This document shows positions 14,354-22,995 of a stretch of DNA of 23,876 bases, piece by piece. The notes under the pieces were generated by a model. That model was not told the origin of the DNA and searched no databases. It was given only the letters and a program-made list of their open reading frames with translations. Source of the stretch: a virus. The stretch is taken from positions 1-23,876 of the IMG/VR virus record IMGVR_UViG_3300030108_003980. One strand, 5' to 3'. The position numbers were made by a program, and so were the translations under genes. The first letter of the stretch is position 1. The number at the start of each line of letters is the position of its first letter.

Positions 14354-15194
14354 ACTTATAAATTTTAATCCACAAAATTTAGATGAGGATGCTTTAATTG
14401 AACCTATATGGGTAGAAAAAAATACAATTCCAAAAGAAATATCACCATTCAGATTATATGTAGCAACACCTTGTCACTCAGAAGTTTCATTACACTACGT
14501 TCAATCTCTGCTGGATCTTTCAAGGGTATGCCACATGAACAAAATTCATGTTGAGTTCTGCATATTAAAATCTTCTTTAGTTACACAAGGTAGAAATTTA
14601 TGTGTGTCAGGCTTTTTAGAATCTAAGTGTACTCATATGTTATTTATAGATTCTGATATAAGCATAGGAGCAAAAACAATACTAAAAATGTTACAAGCAC
14701 AAAAAGAATTAATTTCAGTGCCTTATCCATTAAAAGCTTTTTTATGGGACAAAGGATTTGATGAAATAGTTCAAGGTAATATTAAGAAACCTAAAGATCT
14801 TGAACAAATTTTTAACAGTTATCCAATGAAAGTTGCTGATAAAAATGACATCTTATTAAAAGATGGAATCATTGAAATAACACATGCACCGACAGGCTGT
14901 ATGTTAATAAACAGGTCAGTTTTCGATAAGTTAATTGAGAAGTATCCTGAAAGAGAGATAAAACAAAATACAGTTATTAACAGTAAATTAGTCTTAAAAA
15001 AGCATATGTGGAACTTTTTTGATACTCTTCATGATCCAAAAGAAAAAACTTACCTTGGTGAAGACTTTGCATTTTGTAAACTATGGAAAGACATAGGGGG
15101 CAAATGTTATGCCTATATATTGGATGAAATCACTCATGTGGGTGAGCATCAATATACGGGCAAGTTTGTCGATGAGTTGATATTAGATAAGTAA
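14343..15194 (+). CDS. GT-A glycosyltransferase with DxD motif
   Basis: A 283-residue protein with a GT-A fold signature. FRLYVATPCHSEVSLHYVQS (36-55) forms the first strand and helix, QGRNLCVSGFLES (82-94) follows, and HMLFIDSDISIG (98-109) contains the DxD (D103, D105) that binds metal and nucleotide-sugar. The C-terminal THAPTGCMLINRSVFDKL (180-197) and LGEDFAFCKLWKDIGGKCYA (228-247), with E230/D231 as the likely acid pair and His255 in THVGEHQ, complete the pattern of family 2-like glycosyltransferases often found in marine phages. Its substrate is unknown. It overlaps the GT-B gene by 11 bases, so the two are probably co-translated. It is the last gene before a 42-base gap with promoter-like features. 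Confidence 0.85.
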   Translation: MNNRLINFNPQNLDEDALIEPIWVEKNTIPKEISPFRLYVATPCHSEVSLHYVQSLLDLSRVCHMNKIHVEFCILKSSLVTQGRNLCVSGFLESKCTHMLFIDSDISIGAKTILKMLQAQKELISVPYPLKAFLWDKGFDEIVQGNIKKPKDLEQIFNSYPMKVADKNDILLKDGIIEITHAPTGCMLINRSVFDKLIEKYPEREIKQNTVINSKLVLKKHMWNFFDTLHDPKEKTYLGEDFAFCKLWKDIGGKCYAYILDEITHVGEHQYTGKFVDELILDK

Positions 15195-15205
15195 AATGAT
15201 AATAT
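15177..15205 (+). promoter_or_regulatory. Candidate promoter for the internal-virion-protein operon
   Basis: TTGATA at 15177-15182 (within the end of the glycosyltransferase gene) and TAATAT at 15200-15205 are separated by 17 bases. A GATAAT at 15198-15203 is an alternative -10 with 15-base spacing. Transcription would begin around 15211-15213, just before a strong AGGAG (15224-15228) with eight-base spacing to the ATG at 15237. This is one of the few gaps between plus-strand genes in the region, which supports a regulatory function. The call is by eye and tentative. Confidence 0.4.
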
Positions 15206-15211
15206 TAGAAG

Positions 15212-15223
15212 TTTAGATCTAAA
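15212..15223. repeat. 12-bp perfect palindrome TTTAGATCTAAA
   Basis: A perfect inverted repeat placed at the predicted transcription start and directly against the Shine-Dalgarno of the internal virion protein gene. It could be an operator-like site or a weak 5' hairpin, but a 12-bp palindrome in AT-rich sequence can arise by chance. No second copy was noticed elsewhere in the window. Confidence 0.35.
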
Positions 15224-15236
15224 AGGAGAATAATAC

Positions 15237-16211
15237 ATGGCAATACAAGCCTTAATTCCATACGCTTTAGGAGCTATCGGAGCATATCAAGGATATCAAT
15301 CAGCGAAAGATTCTGGAGCATCAGGATTAGGCAGATTATTTTCTGCTGGCTTAGGTGGGTTTGGAGGATATAGTTTAGGTGGTAGTCTTGCAGGTTTGTT
15401 TCCAGGAGCTGCATCATCGCAAATACCTAGATTAGCTTCATCCTCAGTTGCAGGTGCACAGTTTAGAGATCCAGGTTTACAAAGAGCTTTGTTTAATGAA
15501 GCAGCAAAAAAGAGTGTTGAAAAATCTGCTAGTGGTAGTGGTATTGAAAAAGTTTTTGATTTTTTTAGAAAAAAAGACGGTTCAGGAGATATAGATCCAT
15601 TTAAAGCTAGTACTGCTTTAGGAGCAGGTTTATATTTTTCTGGTGCGTTTGATCAAAAACCAACTGATATTTACACACCTGGATATAATATGGGTTACTT
15701 ACAATTAAGAGATCAAAGACCTGGTTATAGTTATATTGATCCTGAAACTGGACAAGAGAAACAATACGAAAGGGTTTACGCTCCTGAAGAGCAAGGTTTG
15801 GGTGACAGACGTATTGGAAATTATTCTTTAAACGTAGCTAGATTAAACACAGGTGGATTAGCTACTATAAAAAAATTTAATGAAGGTGGTGTAAATTATT
15901 TACCATCAAAAGTTTCACATGATGAAAATGATTCAAATAACTATGTAAGAGCAGCAGGTTATGTTGAAGATGGATCAGGAGCAGGTGACAAAGACGAGGA
16001 TACAATGTTAGCTCAATTAGCAGACGGTGAGTTTGTGACAAGAGCAGATGGAGTATTAGGTGCTGGTATCATAGCTGGAGGAAATCCAAATAGCATTAAA
16101 GACATGAGAGAAAAGGGTGCCGCATACTTCTATGAACAACAAAAACGATACAAGAGAGTTTTTGATTTATTAAAGGAGAAAGATGGCAACACTCAGCAAA
16201 AAACGAATTAA
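15237..16211 (+). CDS. Internal virion / DNA-ejection-type protein
   Basis: A 324-residue protein with a good AGGAG ribosome binding site. The first 60 residues are hydrophobic and rich in Gly and Ala (IPYALGAIGAYQGYQSAKDS, LGGFGGYSLGGSLAGLFPGA), a glycine-zipper-like membrane-active region. The middle is Tyr/Pro/Gly-rich. Near the end there is DEDTMLAQLADGEFVTRADG (253-272) and GGNPNSIKDMREKGAAYFYE, a motif set common in marine phage internal proteins and in the C-terminal parts of tape-measure-like proteins. It is the first of a series of large proteins likely ejected with the DNA. Its final 29 bases overlap the GNAT-like gene. The role is inferred from composition, order and partner genes. 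Confidence 0.65.
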   Translation: MAIQALIPYALGAIGAYQGYQSAKDSGASGLGRLFSAGLGGFGGYSLGGSLAGLFPGAASSQIPRLASSSVAGAQFRDPGLQRALFNEAAKKSVEKSASGSGIEKVFDFFRKKDGSGDIDPFKASTALGAGLYFSGAFDQKPTDIYTPGYNMGYLQLRDQRPGYSYIDPETGQEKQYERVYAPEEQGLGDRRIGNYSLNVARLNTGGLATIKKFNEGGVNYLPSKVSHDENDSNNYVRAAGYVEDGSGAGDKDEDTMLAQLADGEFVTRADGVLGAGIIAGGNPNSIKDMREKGAAYFYEQQKRYKRVFDLLKEKDGNTQQKTN

Positions 16212-16650
16212 ACCATTAGTAAGTATTTTACCAATAGAGCCAAAAGATATTGAAAGATTTTGGCCTCTTGCAGAATTTATGGTTGCAGAGGCATTAGCAT
16301 TCTCAGGTAAATACGCAGATTCAGAGTTTATATTTAGAGAACTTAAAAAAGATATAATGCAATGTTGGATAATGTTTGGTTCTGATGAAACAGAGGAAAA
16401 TAAAGTGTTTGGTGTTTGTATCGGAAGAATAGCTGAGCTACCAAATTTTAGACAATACGAAATTGTAATTTGCACTGGTAAAAGACGTGAGTTTTGGGAA
16501 GATCAGTTAGTAAGAGAAATAACTGAATTTGCAAAACATAATAACTGTAAAAGACTAAGCATCATGGCCAGACCTGGTTGGGAAAAAATTTCCAAAAAAT
16601 GGGGATGGAAAAAAAGACATGTACAATTAGAGAAATGGATTGATAAATGA
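16183..16650 (+). CDS. GNAT-like protein (T7 gp13-type internal protein)
   Basis: A 155-residue protein with a clear AAGGAG site (16173-16178) inside the previous gene, five bases before the ATG. The pattern IEPKDIERFWPLAEFMVAEA, then VFGVCIGRIAELPNF, then WEDQLVREITEFAKHNNCKR, and finally LSIMARPGWEKISKKWGWKK fits a GNAT acetyltransferase fold, with the C-terminal 'R.GW.k...k.GW' signature. The classic acetyl-CoA loop (Q/R-x-x-G-x-G/A) is not seen. T7 gp13 and its relatives have this fold without known activity and are needed for virion assembly, so a structural or assembly role is as likely as an enzyme. The neighbours are internal virion proteins. Confidence 0.6.
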   Translation: MATLSKKRIKPLVSILPIEPKDIERFWPLAEFMVAEALAFSGKYADSEFIFRELKKDIMQCWIMFGSDETEENKVFGVCIGRIAELPNFRQYEIVICTGKRREFWEDQLVREITEFAKHNNCKRLSIMARPGWEKISKKWGWKKRHVQLEKWIDK

Positions 16651-17552
16651 GTTTTTTTGGAGGAGGAAGATCAAGTAGCCCAGCACCTACACCATCTACG
16701 ACTACACAAATAGTTCGTGAGGCACCAGGAGTTGAAGAACGAAAAATTGAGTTAATGGATATTGCGAGACAAGTCGCACAAAAACCAATTAACTTACCTG
16801 ATATAAAAGTTGCACCTTTATCAACTTTAGAACAACAAGGCGTAAGGGCTGCTGGAACTACAGGTGTTGGAGCACCAACTGTAAGAACAGGATTAGGAAC
16901 ATTAGGTGCTGGAGTAGGATCTGTTGCAGGAGCACTACAAGCAGCAGCCGCAGGACCAAATATACAACAGTTTTTAAATCCATTTCAAAGATTTGTTACA
17001 GACGAAATTTTAAGACAAGGAGCTGGTATGCAACAGCAACTTGCAGCACAAGCAGTTGGATCTGGAGCTTTTGGTGGAGGAAGAGAAGGGGTTCAACAAG
17101 CAGAATTACAAAATAGAATTTTAAGTAATGTCGGTAGAGCACAACAACAAGGTTTTGGTACAGCTTTAGCTGCTGCACAAAATCAACAAAGACTGCAAGC
17201 TCAAACTGGTTTACAAGGTGCACAAGTATTAGGTGGTCTTGGACAAACTCAAGCAAGATTAGGTCAGCAACAACAGCAAATGGCTCAATCAGATATCAAT
17301 CAATTGATGGCTGCCGGTGGTGTGCAAAGACAATTAGCTCAACAAGCACTAGATGCTCAAAGACAATCAACTTTACAACAACAATTTGAACCATTCCAAA
17401 GAGCTGAGTTTTTAGCTAATCTATATGCAGCAGGGCCTAAAACACAATCTGGTGTGACCATGGCCACAGCACCAACGACAAGTCCTTTGGCACAGGCTGT
17501 TGGAACAGGATTAGGAGCATTTACAGCATTCTCAGGCACTCAAAACACTTAG
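16647..17552 (+). CDS. Gln/Ala/Gly-rich internal virion protein
   Basis: A 301-residue protein starting in an ATGA overlap with the GNAT-like gene. The N-terminus is MSFFGGGRSSSPAPTPSTTT, followed by EAPGVEERKIELMDIARQVA. The central section (about residues 90-240) is very rich in Gln, Ala, Gly and Leu (RQGAGMQQQLAAQAVGSGAF, GQQQQQMAQSDINQLMAAGG) and is expected to be long amphipathic helix. This composition matches phage internal/DNA-ejection proteins that form a helical bundle or channel. The end is Ala/Gly-rich and hydrophobic (LAQAVGTGLGAFTAFSG). No enzyme domain is seen. It is separated from the next gene by seven bases, with AGGAGA between them. Confidence 0.6.
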   Translation: MSFFGGGRSSSPAPTPSTTTQIVREAPGVEERKIELMDIARQVAQKPINLPDIKVAPLSTLEQQGVRAAGTTGVGAPTVRTGLGTLGAGVGSVAGALQAAAAGPNIQQFLNPFQRFVTDEILRQGAGMQQQLAAQAVGSGAFGGGREGVQQAELQNRILSNVGRAQQQGFGTALAAAQNQQRLQAQTGLQGAQVLGGLGQTQARLGQQQQQMAQSDINQLMAAGGVQRQLAQQALDAQRQSTLQQQFEPFQRAEFLANLYAAGPKTQSGVTMATAPTTSPLAQAVGTGLGAFTAFSGTQNT

Positions 17553-17559
17553 GAGACAC

Positions 17560-19770
17560 ATGTCATTAAATAAAGTTTTGAATAGACCATTGTTTAGAAA
17601 AGAGGCTTTGAAAAAGGGTTACTTAAAACCAATTCGTGCACAGTTGGGAACTATGGTGGGTCCAACGATGGATGTAAGCACTGGGCCTCAAAGATTTCCA
17701 ATGATTAATGTTGCTCAACCAAAACCATTAAGTATGACAAGAAGATTTTTTAACACCGTAGGCAGAGCTGGTAGAACTGCATTTGGATTACCATTTCTTT
17801 TAGGTTCAGGCATTACTTACGGAGCTTTAGACAGATCAGATCCAGGAGGTAATTTACCTGAGTCTGTAAAATTAGGTTTGTCAGGATTAGGCGGTGCAGC
17901 AGCTACTAGACTTCCAGGTGCAGCAGCTCTTGGAAGCTTGGGATTAGGACCTCAAGCTGTATTATTTGGAACAGGAGCTTTAATACAAAATAGAATTGCA
18001 GCTGGTAGAAAAGAATTAGAACGAATTAAAAAAATGTCTCCAGAAGAAAGAAAAAGATTTGAGATAGAACAAAGAAACAAAGCATTTAATTATTTTGATG
18101 GAGGTGTAACAGACCAAGAATTATTTGGGGCTGACGCAGACAAAATAAAATTTACATCTCCAGATACAAAAGTTCAACAAAGGCAATCGAAAGCTAAAGT
18201 AGGTGGCGGTAGATTAAATGTAGATAGATTAACAGAACCAGAAAATGAATCAAAAATTGCAAAAGGGACTGTAGATATTGATAAAGTAATTAAAAATAAT
18301 GTTGATGAAGGTGATCTTGCAATTGATGAAATGAAAATAGAGGTGCCACCACCACAAACTAAAACTGCAAAAAAAGAAGAAGATGAAAAGAAAACTGAGA
18401 CTATAGGTGCTACAACATCTAATCAAGCAAACAAACAACTTGTAAAAAATCAAACAGAAAATGTTAAAACTGGTGATGTAAAAGCAGGTGATGGAACTGA
18501 AATAAATAATGAAGTTATAGATTTAGCTAGAGCTTATAGTAAAGAACTTAGAGCAGGACAAACATCTCAAGCAAAAACAGTATTTTTAGCTAATTTAGCA
18601 AGTGGATTATTAACAGGCACAACTACAAAATCAGGAATCGCAGGTGCACTAGAAGTATTTGGTCAAGCATTAGGCCCGGCAGTAAACAATTATGCTACGA
18701 TAAAATTAAAAGAAGATGAGCTTTCAAATGATTTTATGGAAACGGCATTAGAATTAGCACAGGATGAGATAGCAGCTAAAAATGAAGCTGTGGAGATTCC
18801 TGCACCAGACGTAAAAGACACAGGTGTAATTAGAATAATTCAACCTGGTGGTAAAGTTCAAAATTTCACTGGTCGTGAATTAAAGGATGGAACTATACAA
18901 ATAGCTATTCTAGGACTTAAAGATCAATTTGGTAGACAAGTTTATCAAACCTACACAGGACGAGGTGATTTTCTACCTAGAGATTTTAAAAATGAACAAA
19001 CATCAGAAATTTTATTTGATCTTGAAGGTAAATACAGAGCATTATCTACTACAGATAAATCTTTAAAAATTTTAGAAGATGCTTACGATCAAGATAAAGA
19101 GCTGGGAGGTCTTGTTGGTAAATTGAAAATTACAACTGAGCGTGTAACTGATGCATTAGGATCTTTAACTGGAATATCAGATAGAGTTGATTTTGGTAAT
19201 CAATATCAACTTTTATTAGAAAAGAATGCTAAAGCATTGGTTAACGAAGGTGCGTTTCCGGATATAGATTCTGCAAAAAATTATCTCAAAAATACATTAG
19301 GAAGCATAGATGAGAAGGGTCAAGCTAGAACCGAAGAGGGCAAATCTTATGTTAAAGAAAAATTAAATCAATTTTTAGGAGATGATAGAACTAGTGATGC
19401 TCAAAATTTAGAAAGATTAGCTGTAAATGAAACCATACTTGTTTATGCCTTAGCTAATGCTCTAAAATCTAAAGACAGGTTAACACAAAAAGATATTCAA
19501 AATGCTAAAGAACTTGTAAAAGTATTTAGCTTAGGAAGAGGTACGAAAACTACTATAAGATCATTAAGAGCTTTGAGGGAAACTCTTGTAAGTAGTATTG
19601 AAGGTCAAGAACGTATTTATGGATTAAATGGTGGAGACGAGAGAACTTTAGGAGTATTCAGAGTTAATTATGGATTAGCTGAAGGAGAAGGTACAGGAGA
19701 TTTTAGACCTGATCTATTTGATCTTGGAAAATCTGATTTATTAAAACAATTTGGAGATTTACCTAAATAA
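17560..19770 (+). CDS. Large internal virion protein with mixed helical and glycine-rich regions
   Basis: A 736-residue protein with an AGGAGA ribosome binding site. Residues 65-150 contain hydrophobic Gly/Ala-rich segments (FGLPFLLGSGITYGALDRSD; LGGAAATRLPGAAALGSLGL), possibly membrane-interacting. A charged coil follows (KELERIKKMSPEERKRFEIE), then a Lys/Glu-rich low-complexity linker (TKTAKKEEDEKKTETI, about residue 265). Helices with a second Gly/Ala stretch come next (LANLASGLLTGTTTKSGIAG, about 345-364), and then a long mixed domain. There is no transglycosylase or peptidase motif. Length, order and the TAATG link to the next gene fit podovirus ejection proteins (analogous to P22 gp16/gp20 or T7 gp15/gp16). 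Homology was not tested. Confidence 0.55.
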   Translation: MSLNKVLNRPLFRKEALKKGYLKPIRAQLGTMVGPTMDVSTGPQRFPMINVAQPKPLSMTRRFFNTVGRAGRTAFGLPFLLGSGITYGALDRSDPGGNLPESVKLGLSGLGGAAATRLPGAAALGSLGLGPQAVLFGTGALIQNRIAAGRKELERIKKMSPEERKRFEIEQRNKAFNYFDGGVTDQELFGADADKIKFTSPDTKVQQRQSKAKVGGGRLNVDRLTEPENESKIAKGTVDIDKVIKNNVDEGDLAIDEMKIEVPPPQTKTAKKEEDEKKTETIGATTSNQANKQLVKNQTENVKTGDVKAGDGTEINNEVIDLARAYSKELRAGQTSQAKTVFLANLASGLLTGTTTKSGIAGALEVFGQALGPAVNNYATIKLKEDELSNDFMETALELAQDEIAAKNEAVEIPAPDVKDTGVIRIIQPGGKVQNFTGRELKDGTIQIAILGLKDQFGRQVYQTYTGRGDFLPRDFKNEQTSEILFDLEGKYRALSTTDKSLKILEDAYDQDKELGGLVGKLKITTERVTDALGSLTGISDRVDFGNQYQLLLEKNAKALVNEGAFPDIDSAKNYLKNTLGSIDEKGQARTEEGKSYVKEKLNQFLGDDRTSDAQNLERLAVNETILVYALANALKSKDRLTQKDIQNAKELVKVFSLGRGTKTTIRSLRALRETLVSSIEGQERIYGLNGGDERTLGVFRVNYGLAEGEGTGDFRPDLFDLGKSDLLKQFGDLPK

Positions 19771-22700
19771 TGACAACTATAAAAGAATTACAAGACGCAA
19801 TTGATGATAGATCTCTTGATCCTAGAAAATTAAGTAGAGAGCAGAGACAAATTATTGATGAATTAATTAGAAGAGGTGATTTAACTGGACCTACAACATC
19901 TGATTTGACTTCACAAAGAGATTTAGCTGCAAAAGAAATTGCAAGAAGAGATGAATTTTTTGCTGATCCTATTGGTGCTGCTTTAGAAGCTGAGGATAGT
20001 TTTTTCAAAGGTAGACCAACTGCTGAACTTGCAGGCGATCTATCTGGATCAATAGCTCCATATATTGCAATGAGAAAAAAAATATATGGTGCAGCTGTTT
20101 CTGGTAATTTATGGCAAAAAGGCCCAGGAAAATTTTTGCAATCAGCGATTAAGGTGGCTGATAGATTACCTGGAAGATTTAAATTATTAGGTGGTGCTTT
20201 AAAATTAGCAGCAAGAGCTGCTGATGTGCCATCAAAAGTTTTAGCTAGTCCAGCAGGAAGAGCTGAATTATATTCAGTGCTTGGTGGAACTGTGGGTGCA
20301 GGAACTGGTTCAATAACCTATGATATGTTAAATGAACAAATTGGTATTAACATAGCCAGTGCAATAACAGATGAGTTTAGAGATTTACCAGATAAAGAAA
20401 TAGATCAAAATATATTAGCAAATGCAGCAAGAGCTACAAAAGATGCAGCTATGTTTAATGCAGGAGCTGCTGCTTTAACGCCATTTTTGTTTGGTCCTTT
20501 AGGAAAACTCACAGCAAAATTGTTTGGTGCAAAATCTGATAAAGCTGCAAGATTAGCAGAATACACAAGAGATAAGGGTTTACCATTACCGTTGATGACA
20601 GGAATAGAAGATGGAGTTTTATCTGATTTAGGTAGAAACTATTTTAAAACTGTTGGTGTTTTCCCTTTTGTTTCAGGTATTGGTAGAGAAGCATTAGAAG
20701 TTGCTGAACAACAAGCAGGTAAACAATATTTAGACGGCTTAGTTAGATACGCACCTTTAATGCATGCCTCTGCTTTATCATCTTCAATATTTAATCAAGC
20801 GAATAAAGTGTTTAAAGAAAATGCCTCATTAATAGGAGCTCAGTATCAAGCTTTTGAAAGATTTGCTAAAGAGGCGGGTAATCCTAGATTAATATCTTTA
20901 GATAAAACCGCTGCTTATGTTAAAGAATTAGCTGCTAATAATAAAGCTATGTTCCCAGATATACCAAATTATAAAGCTGGTATTGGAGATATTGATGTAA
21001 AAGCAATAGATAAGTATCTTAAAGAGGATGGTGATCCGTTAAATTTGGCTGTTAAAATGCTCAACGCCATTGGGACAGATAAAATTACACCATTAGAATA
21101 CTCTGGTGTTGTAAAAATGGTAAACAAAGCTATTAGCGATACTCAAAAAGATTTACCAATCGGTTCTGTTTGGCAAATAAGACAATATTTAGAACATGAT
21201 TTAAATTCATTTGGAGAAAAATTAGGCAAAGGATTTTTAAAAGGTGATGATGTTATAAAAAGAACATATGATGACATTACAGAAAGTTCAGGTAAAGAAT
21301 TAGCGGATGCTGATTTAGCTTATAAGTATAGTATGGGCACTAAGCTTTATGATCAGTTAAAAAAAGCGAACGCTGTCTTCTCATCAACCATGGGTTTTTA
21401 TCAAAAATTTACAGCTCCAAAACTATTAAAAAGGTTTGACTCTAATTTATTTACACAAAAAGGTGTTAACGGTGTTTTAGGAAAAGAATCACTACCTAGA
21501 GATCAACTTTTTGAATTTATTTCTAAAAATGTGTTTGCATCAAATTCTCCAGAGGCTTTAATATCATTTAAAAAAATGATAGGTGCTGAAGGTAAAAATG
21601 CAACGGCTAATGGTAAACTTTTATATGAAGCAACAAAAGCAAATTATTTAGCACAAACATTTTTAAGTGCTTTTAAAACCGCTGATTCTCCACAAGCTAA
21701 ATCAATTTTTACTGAGTTAGGGAAAGACGTAGCTTTTAAATCACAAAATAAATATTTTACAGAGGCAGCTCAAGAAATAGGCACTGATAGATTACTTGCC
21801 GAAAGAGGTTTTTCAATCGAAGATGTCAAATTAGGAAATGGAATATTTGATGTTTCTAAAATAAGATTTAGTCCAAAAGATTTTGCAGCGTTTGATATAA
21901 ATAAATTTATGACAGATTTAGGAATAGGTAAAGCTACAGAAGCTAACGGAAGAAAAAAAATGGCTGAGATGTTAGGCAAAGGTAATGTAGATGAGTTTTA
22001 TAAATTTACAGATTATATGAAAGCTATATCTGATATTGCTATTTCAGATACCTCAACATTTTTACAAAGAAGATTTACATTATCAGGAGGTAGAGGTGTA
22101 TTATCAGGAGTTGTTATTGGTGGTGGTATGGCAGCTGTAAATCCATTTGCACCAGCTATATTTTTATATTTAGCTAGAAAGGCAGGAAAAATATTAACAG
22201 ATCCTGTTGGTCTTAGATATTTAAATGATGCTTTAGGTGCAGATGAAATGTTAAAAATGGTTAAAGGTGAAAAAATTTTAGGTCAAAGAGTTGGTAGAAG
22301 TTATAATGCAAAGCCATTAACTGCATTAGGTTTAACTCAAAAAAGAGAAGCTTTTGCAAGACTACTAAATTATTTTGCTGATGAGGACGAAGATACACCA
22401 AGAGTAAATCCAAAAACAGTTGATCCAATAAGAATACAAGAAGAATTATTAGGTATGCCTTTTGAAGTTCCGAAACCTAGATTTGATGAAAATACATTAC
22501 CAAAAGACACTATAGAATCAATGTTCGCACAAGACTTTACTGGTAGCTCAGGTAATGTTGAAACAGATAATCAAATGGTAGATTACATAAAAGCAACAGC
22601 AAGAGCTGAAAGGGAGAGTGATGCAGATGATGTTGTTAGAGATGCTGAGGCTGATCAAAATGTTACAGAAAATATTGAATTACAAAATCCAGTTGCACAA

Positions 22701-22811
22701 GCACCGGTTACTGGACAACAAAACGTGAATCCACAACAATTTGCAACTTTATTTCCTAATGATCCAACAGGTGCAGCCATAGCACAAAGGAGAAGAGGTG
22801 CCCAAAGATAA
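19770..22811 (+). CDS. Very large internal virion / DNA-ejection protein
   Basis: A 1013-residue protein, the longest in the window, starting in a TAATG overlap. The N-terminus is charged helix (MTTIKELQDAIDDRSLDPRK). Residues about 110-200 have an amphipathic, Gly/Ala-rich part (LGGALKLAARAADVPSKVLA; VLGGTVGAGTGSITYDML). Residues about 770-800 carry a hydrophobic Gly-rich segment (GVVIGGGMAAVNPFAPAIFL) that could insert in membrane. The C-terminus is Gln/Asn-rich and basic, ending FATLFPNDPTGAAIAQRRRG. The protein is helical throughout and has no recognised catalytic site. Its size and position as the last of the internal-protein series suggest the large ejection or core protein. Confidence 0.55.
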   Translation: MTTIKELQDAIDDRSLDPRKLSREQRQIIDELIRRGDLTGPTTSDLTSQRDLAAKEIARRDEFFADPIGAALEAEDSFFKGRPTAELAGDLSGSIAPYIAMRKKIYGAAVSGNLWQKGPGKFLQSAIKVADRLPGRFKLLGGALKLAARAADVPSKVLASPAGRAELYSVLGGTVGAGTGSITYDMLNEQIGINIASAITDEFRDLPDKEIDQNILANAARATKDAAMFNAGAAALTPFLFGPLGKLTAKLFGAKSDKAARLAEYTRDKGLPLPLMTGIEDGVLSDLGRNYFKTVGVFPFVSGIGREALEVAEQQAGKQYLDGLVRYAPLMHASALSSSIFNQANKVFKENASLIGAQYQAFERFAKEAGNPRLISLDKTAAYVKELAANNKAMFPDIPNYKAGIGDIDVKAIDKYLKEDGDPLNLAVKMLNAIGTDKITPLEYSGVVKMVNKAISDTQKDLPIGSVWQIRQYLEHDLNSFGEKLGKGFLKGDDVIKRTYDDITESSGKELADADLAYKYSMGTKLYDQLKKANAVFSSTMGFYQKFTAPKLLKRFDSNLFTQKGVNGVLGKESLPRDQLFEFISKNVFASNSPEALISFKKMIGAEGKNATANGKLLYEATKANYLAQTFLSAFKTADSPQAKSIFTELGKDVAFKSQNKYFTEAAQEIGTDRLLAERGFSIEDVKLGNGIFDVSKIRFSPKDFAAFDINKFMTDLGIGKATEANGRKKMAEMLGKGNVDEFYKFTDYMKAISDIAISDTSTFLQRRFTLSGGRGVLSGVVIGGGMAAVNPFAPAIFLYLARKAGKILTDPVGLRYLNDALGADEMLKMVKGEKILGQRVGRSYNAKPLTALGLTQKREAFARLLNYFADEDEDTPRVNPKTVDPIRIQEELLGMPFEVPKPRFDENTLPKDTIESMFAQDFTGSSGNVETDNQMVDYIKATARAERESDADDVVRDAEADQNVTENIELQNPVAQAPVTGQQNVNPQQFATLFPNDPTGAAIAQRRRGAQR

Positions 22812-22995
22812 TGCATTACAAAAAATAGAATCACATGAAAAGCTTTGCAGAATTATGCAAAAGCAAACACAAGATGATATTAAAAGCTTAAGAGCTGACA
22901 TAGCTAGAATAGAAAAAATTATGTTGACTTCAGCTGGCGTATTAATTACTGGTATGGCGGGAGTTATATTAGTATTAATTACAAAAGTCTGGTGA
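22798..22995 (+). CDS. Holin-like / XhlA-type small membrane protein
   Basis: A 65-residue protein starting at GTG 22798, since no in-frame ATG is available near the N-terminus. The first 40 residues form a charged coiled-coil-like helix (ALQKIESHEKLCRIMQKQTQ, DDIKSLRADIARIEKIML) and residues about 44-63 form one transmembrane segment (SAGVLITGMAGVILVLITKV). This layout matches XhlA/hemolysin-type phage holin-associated proteins. It overlaps the end of the large virion protein gene and the start of the exonuclease gene. No endolysin lies beside it in the window, so a lysis role is likely but unproven. Confidence 0.65.
   Translation: MPKDNALQKIESHEKLCRIMQKQTQDDIKSLRADIARIEKIMLTSAGVLITGMAGVILVLITKVW

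Noticed and set aside
16996-17256. Minus-strand frame opposite the Gln-rich internal protein
   Set aside because: The Leu/Val-rich translation is what the complement of CAA/GCA repeats gives; there is no start context and it is completely contained in a real gene.
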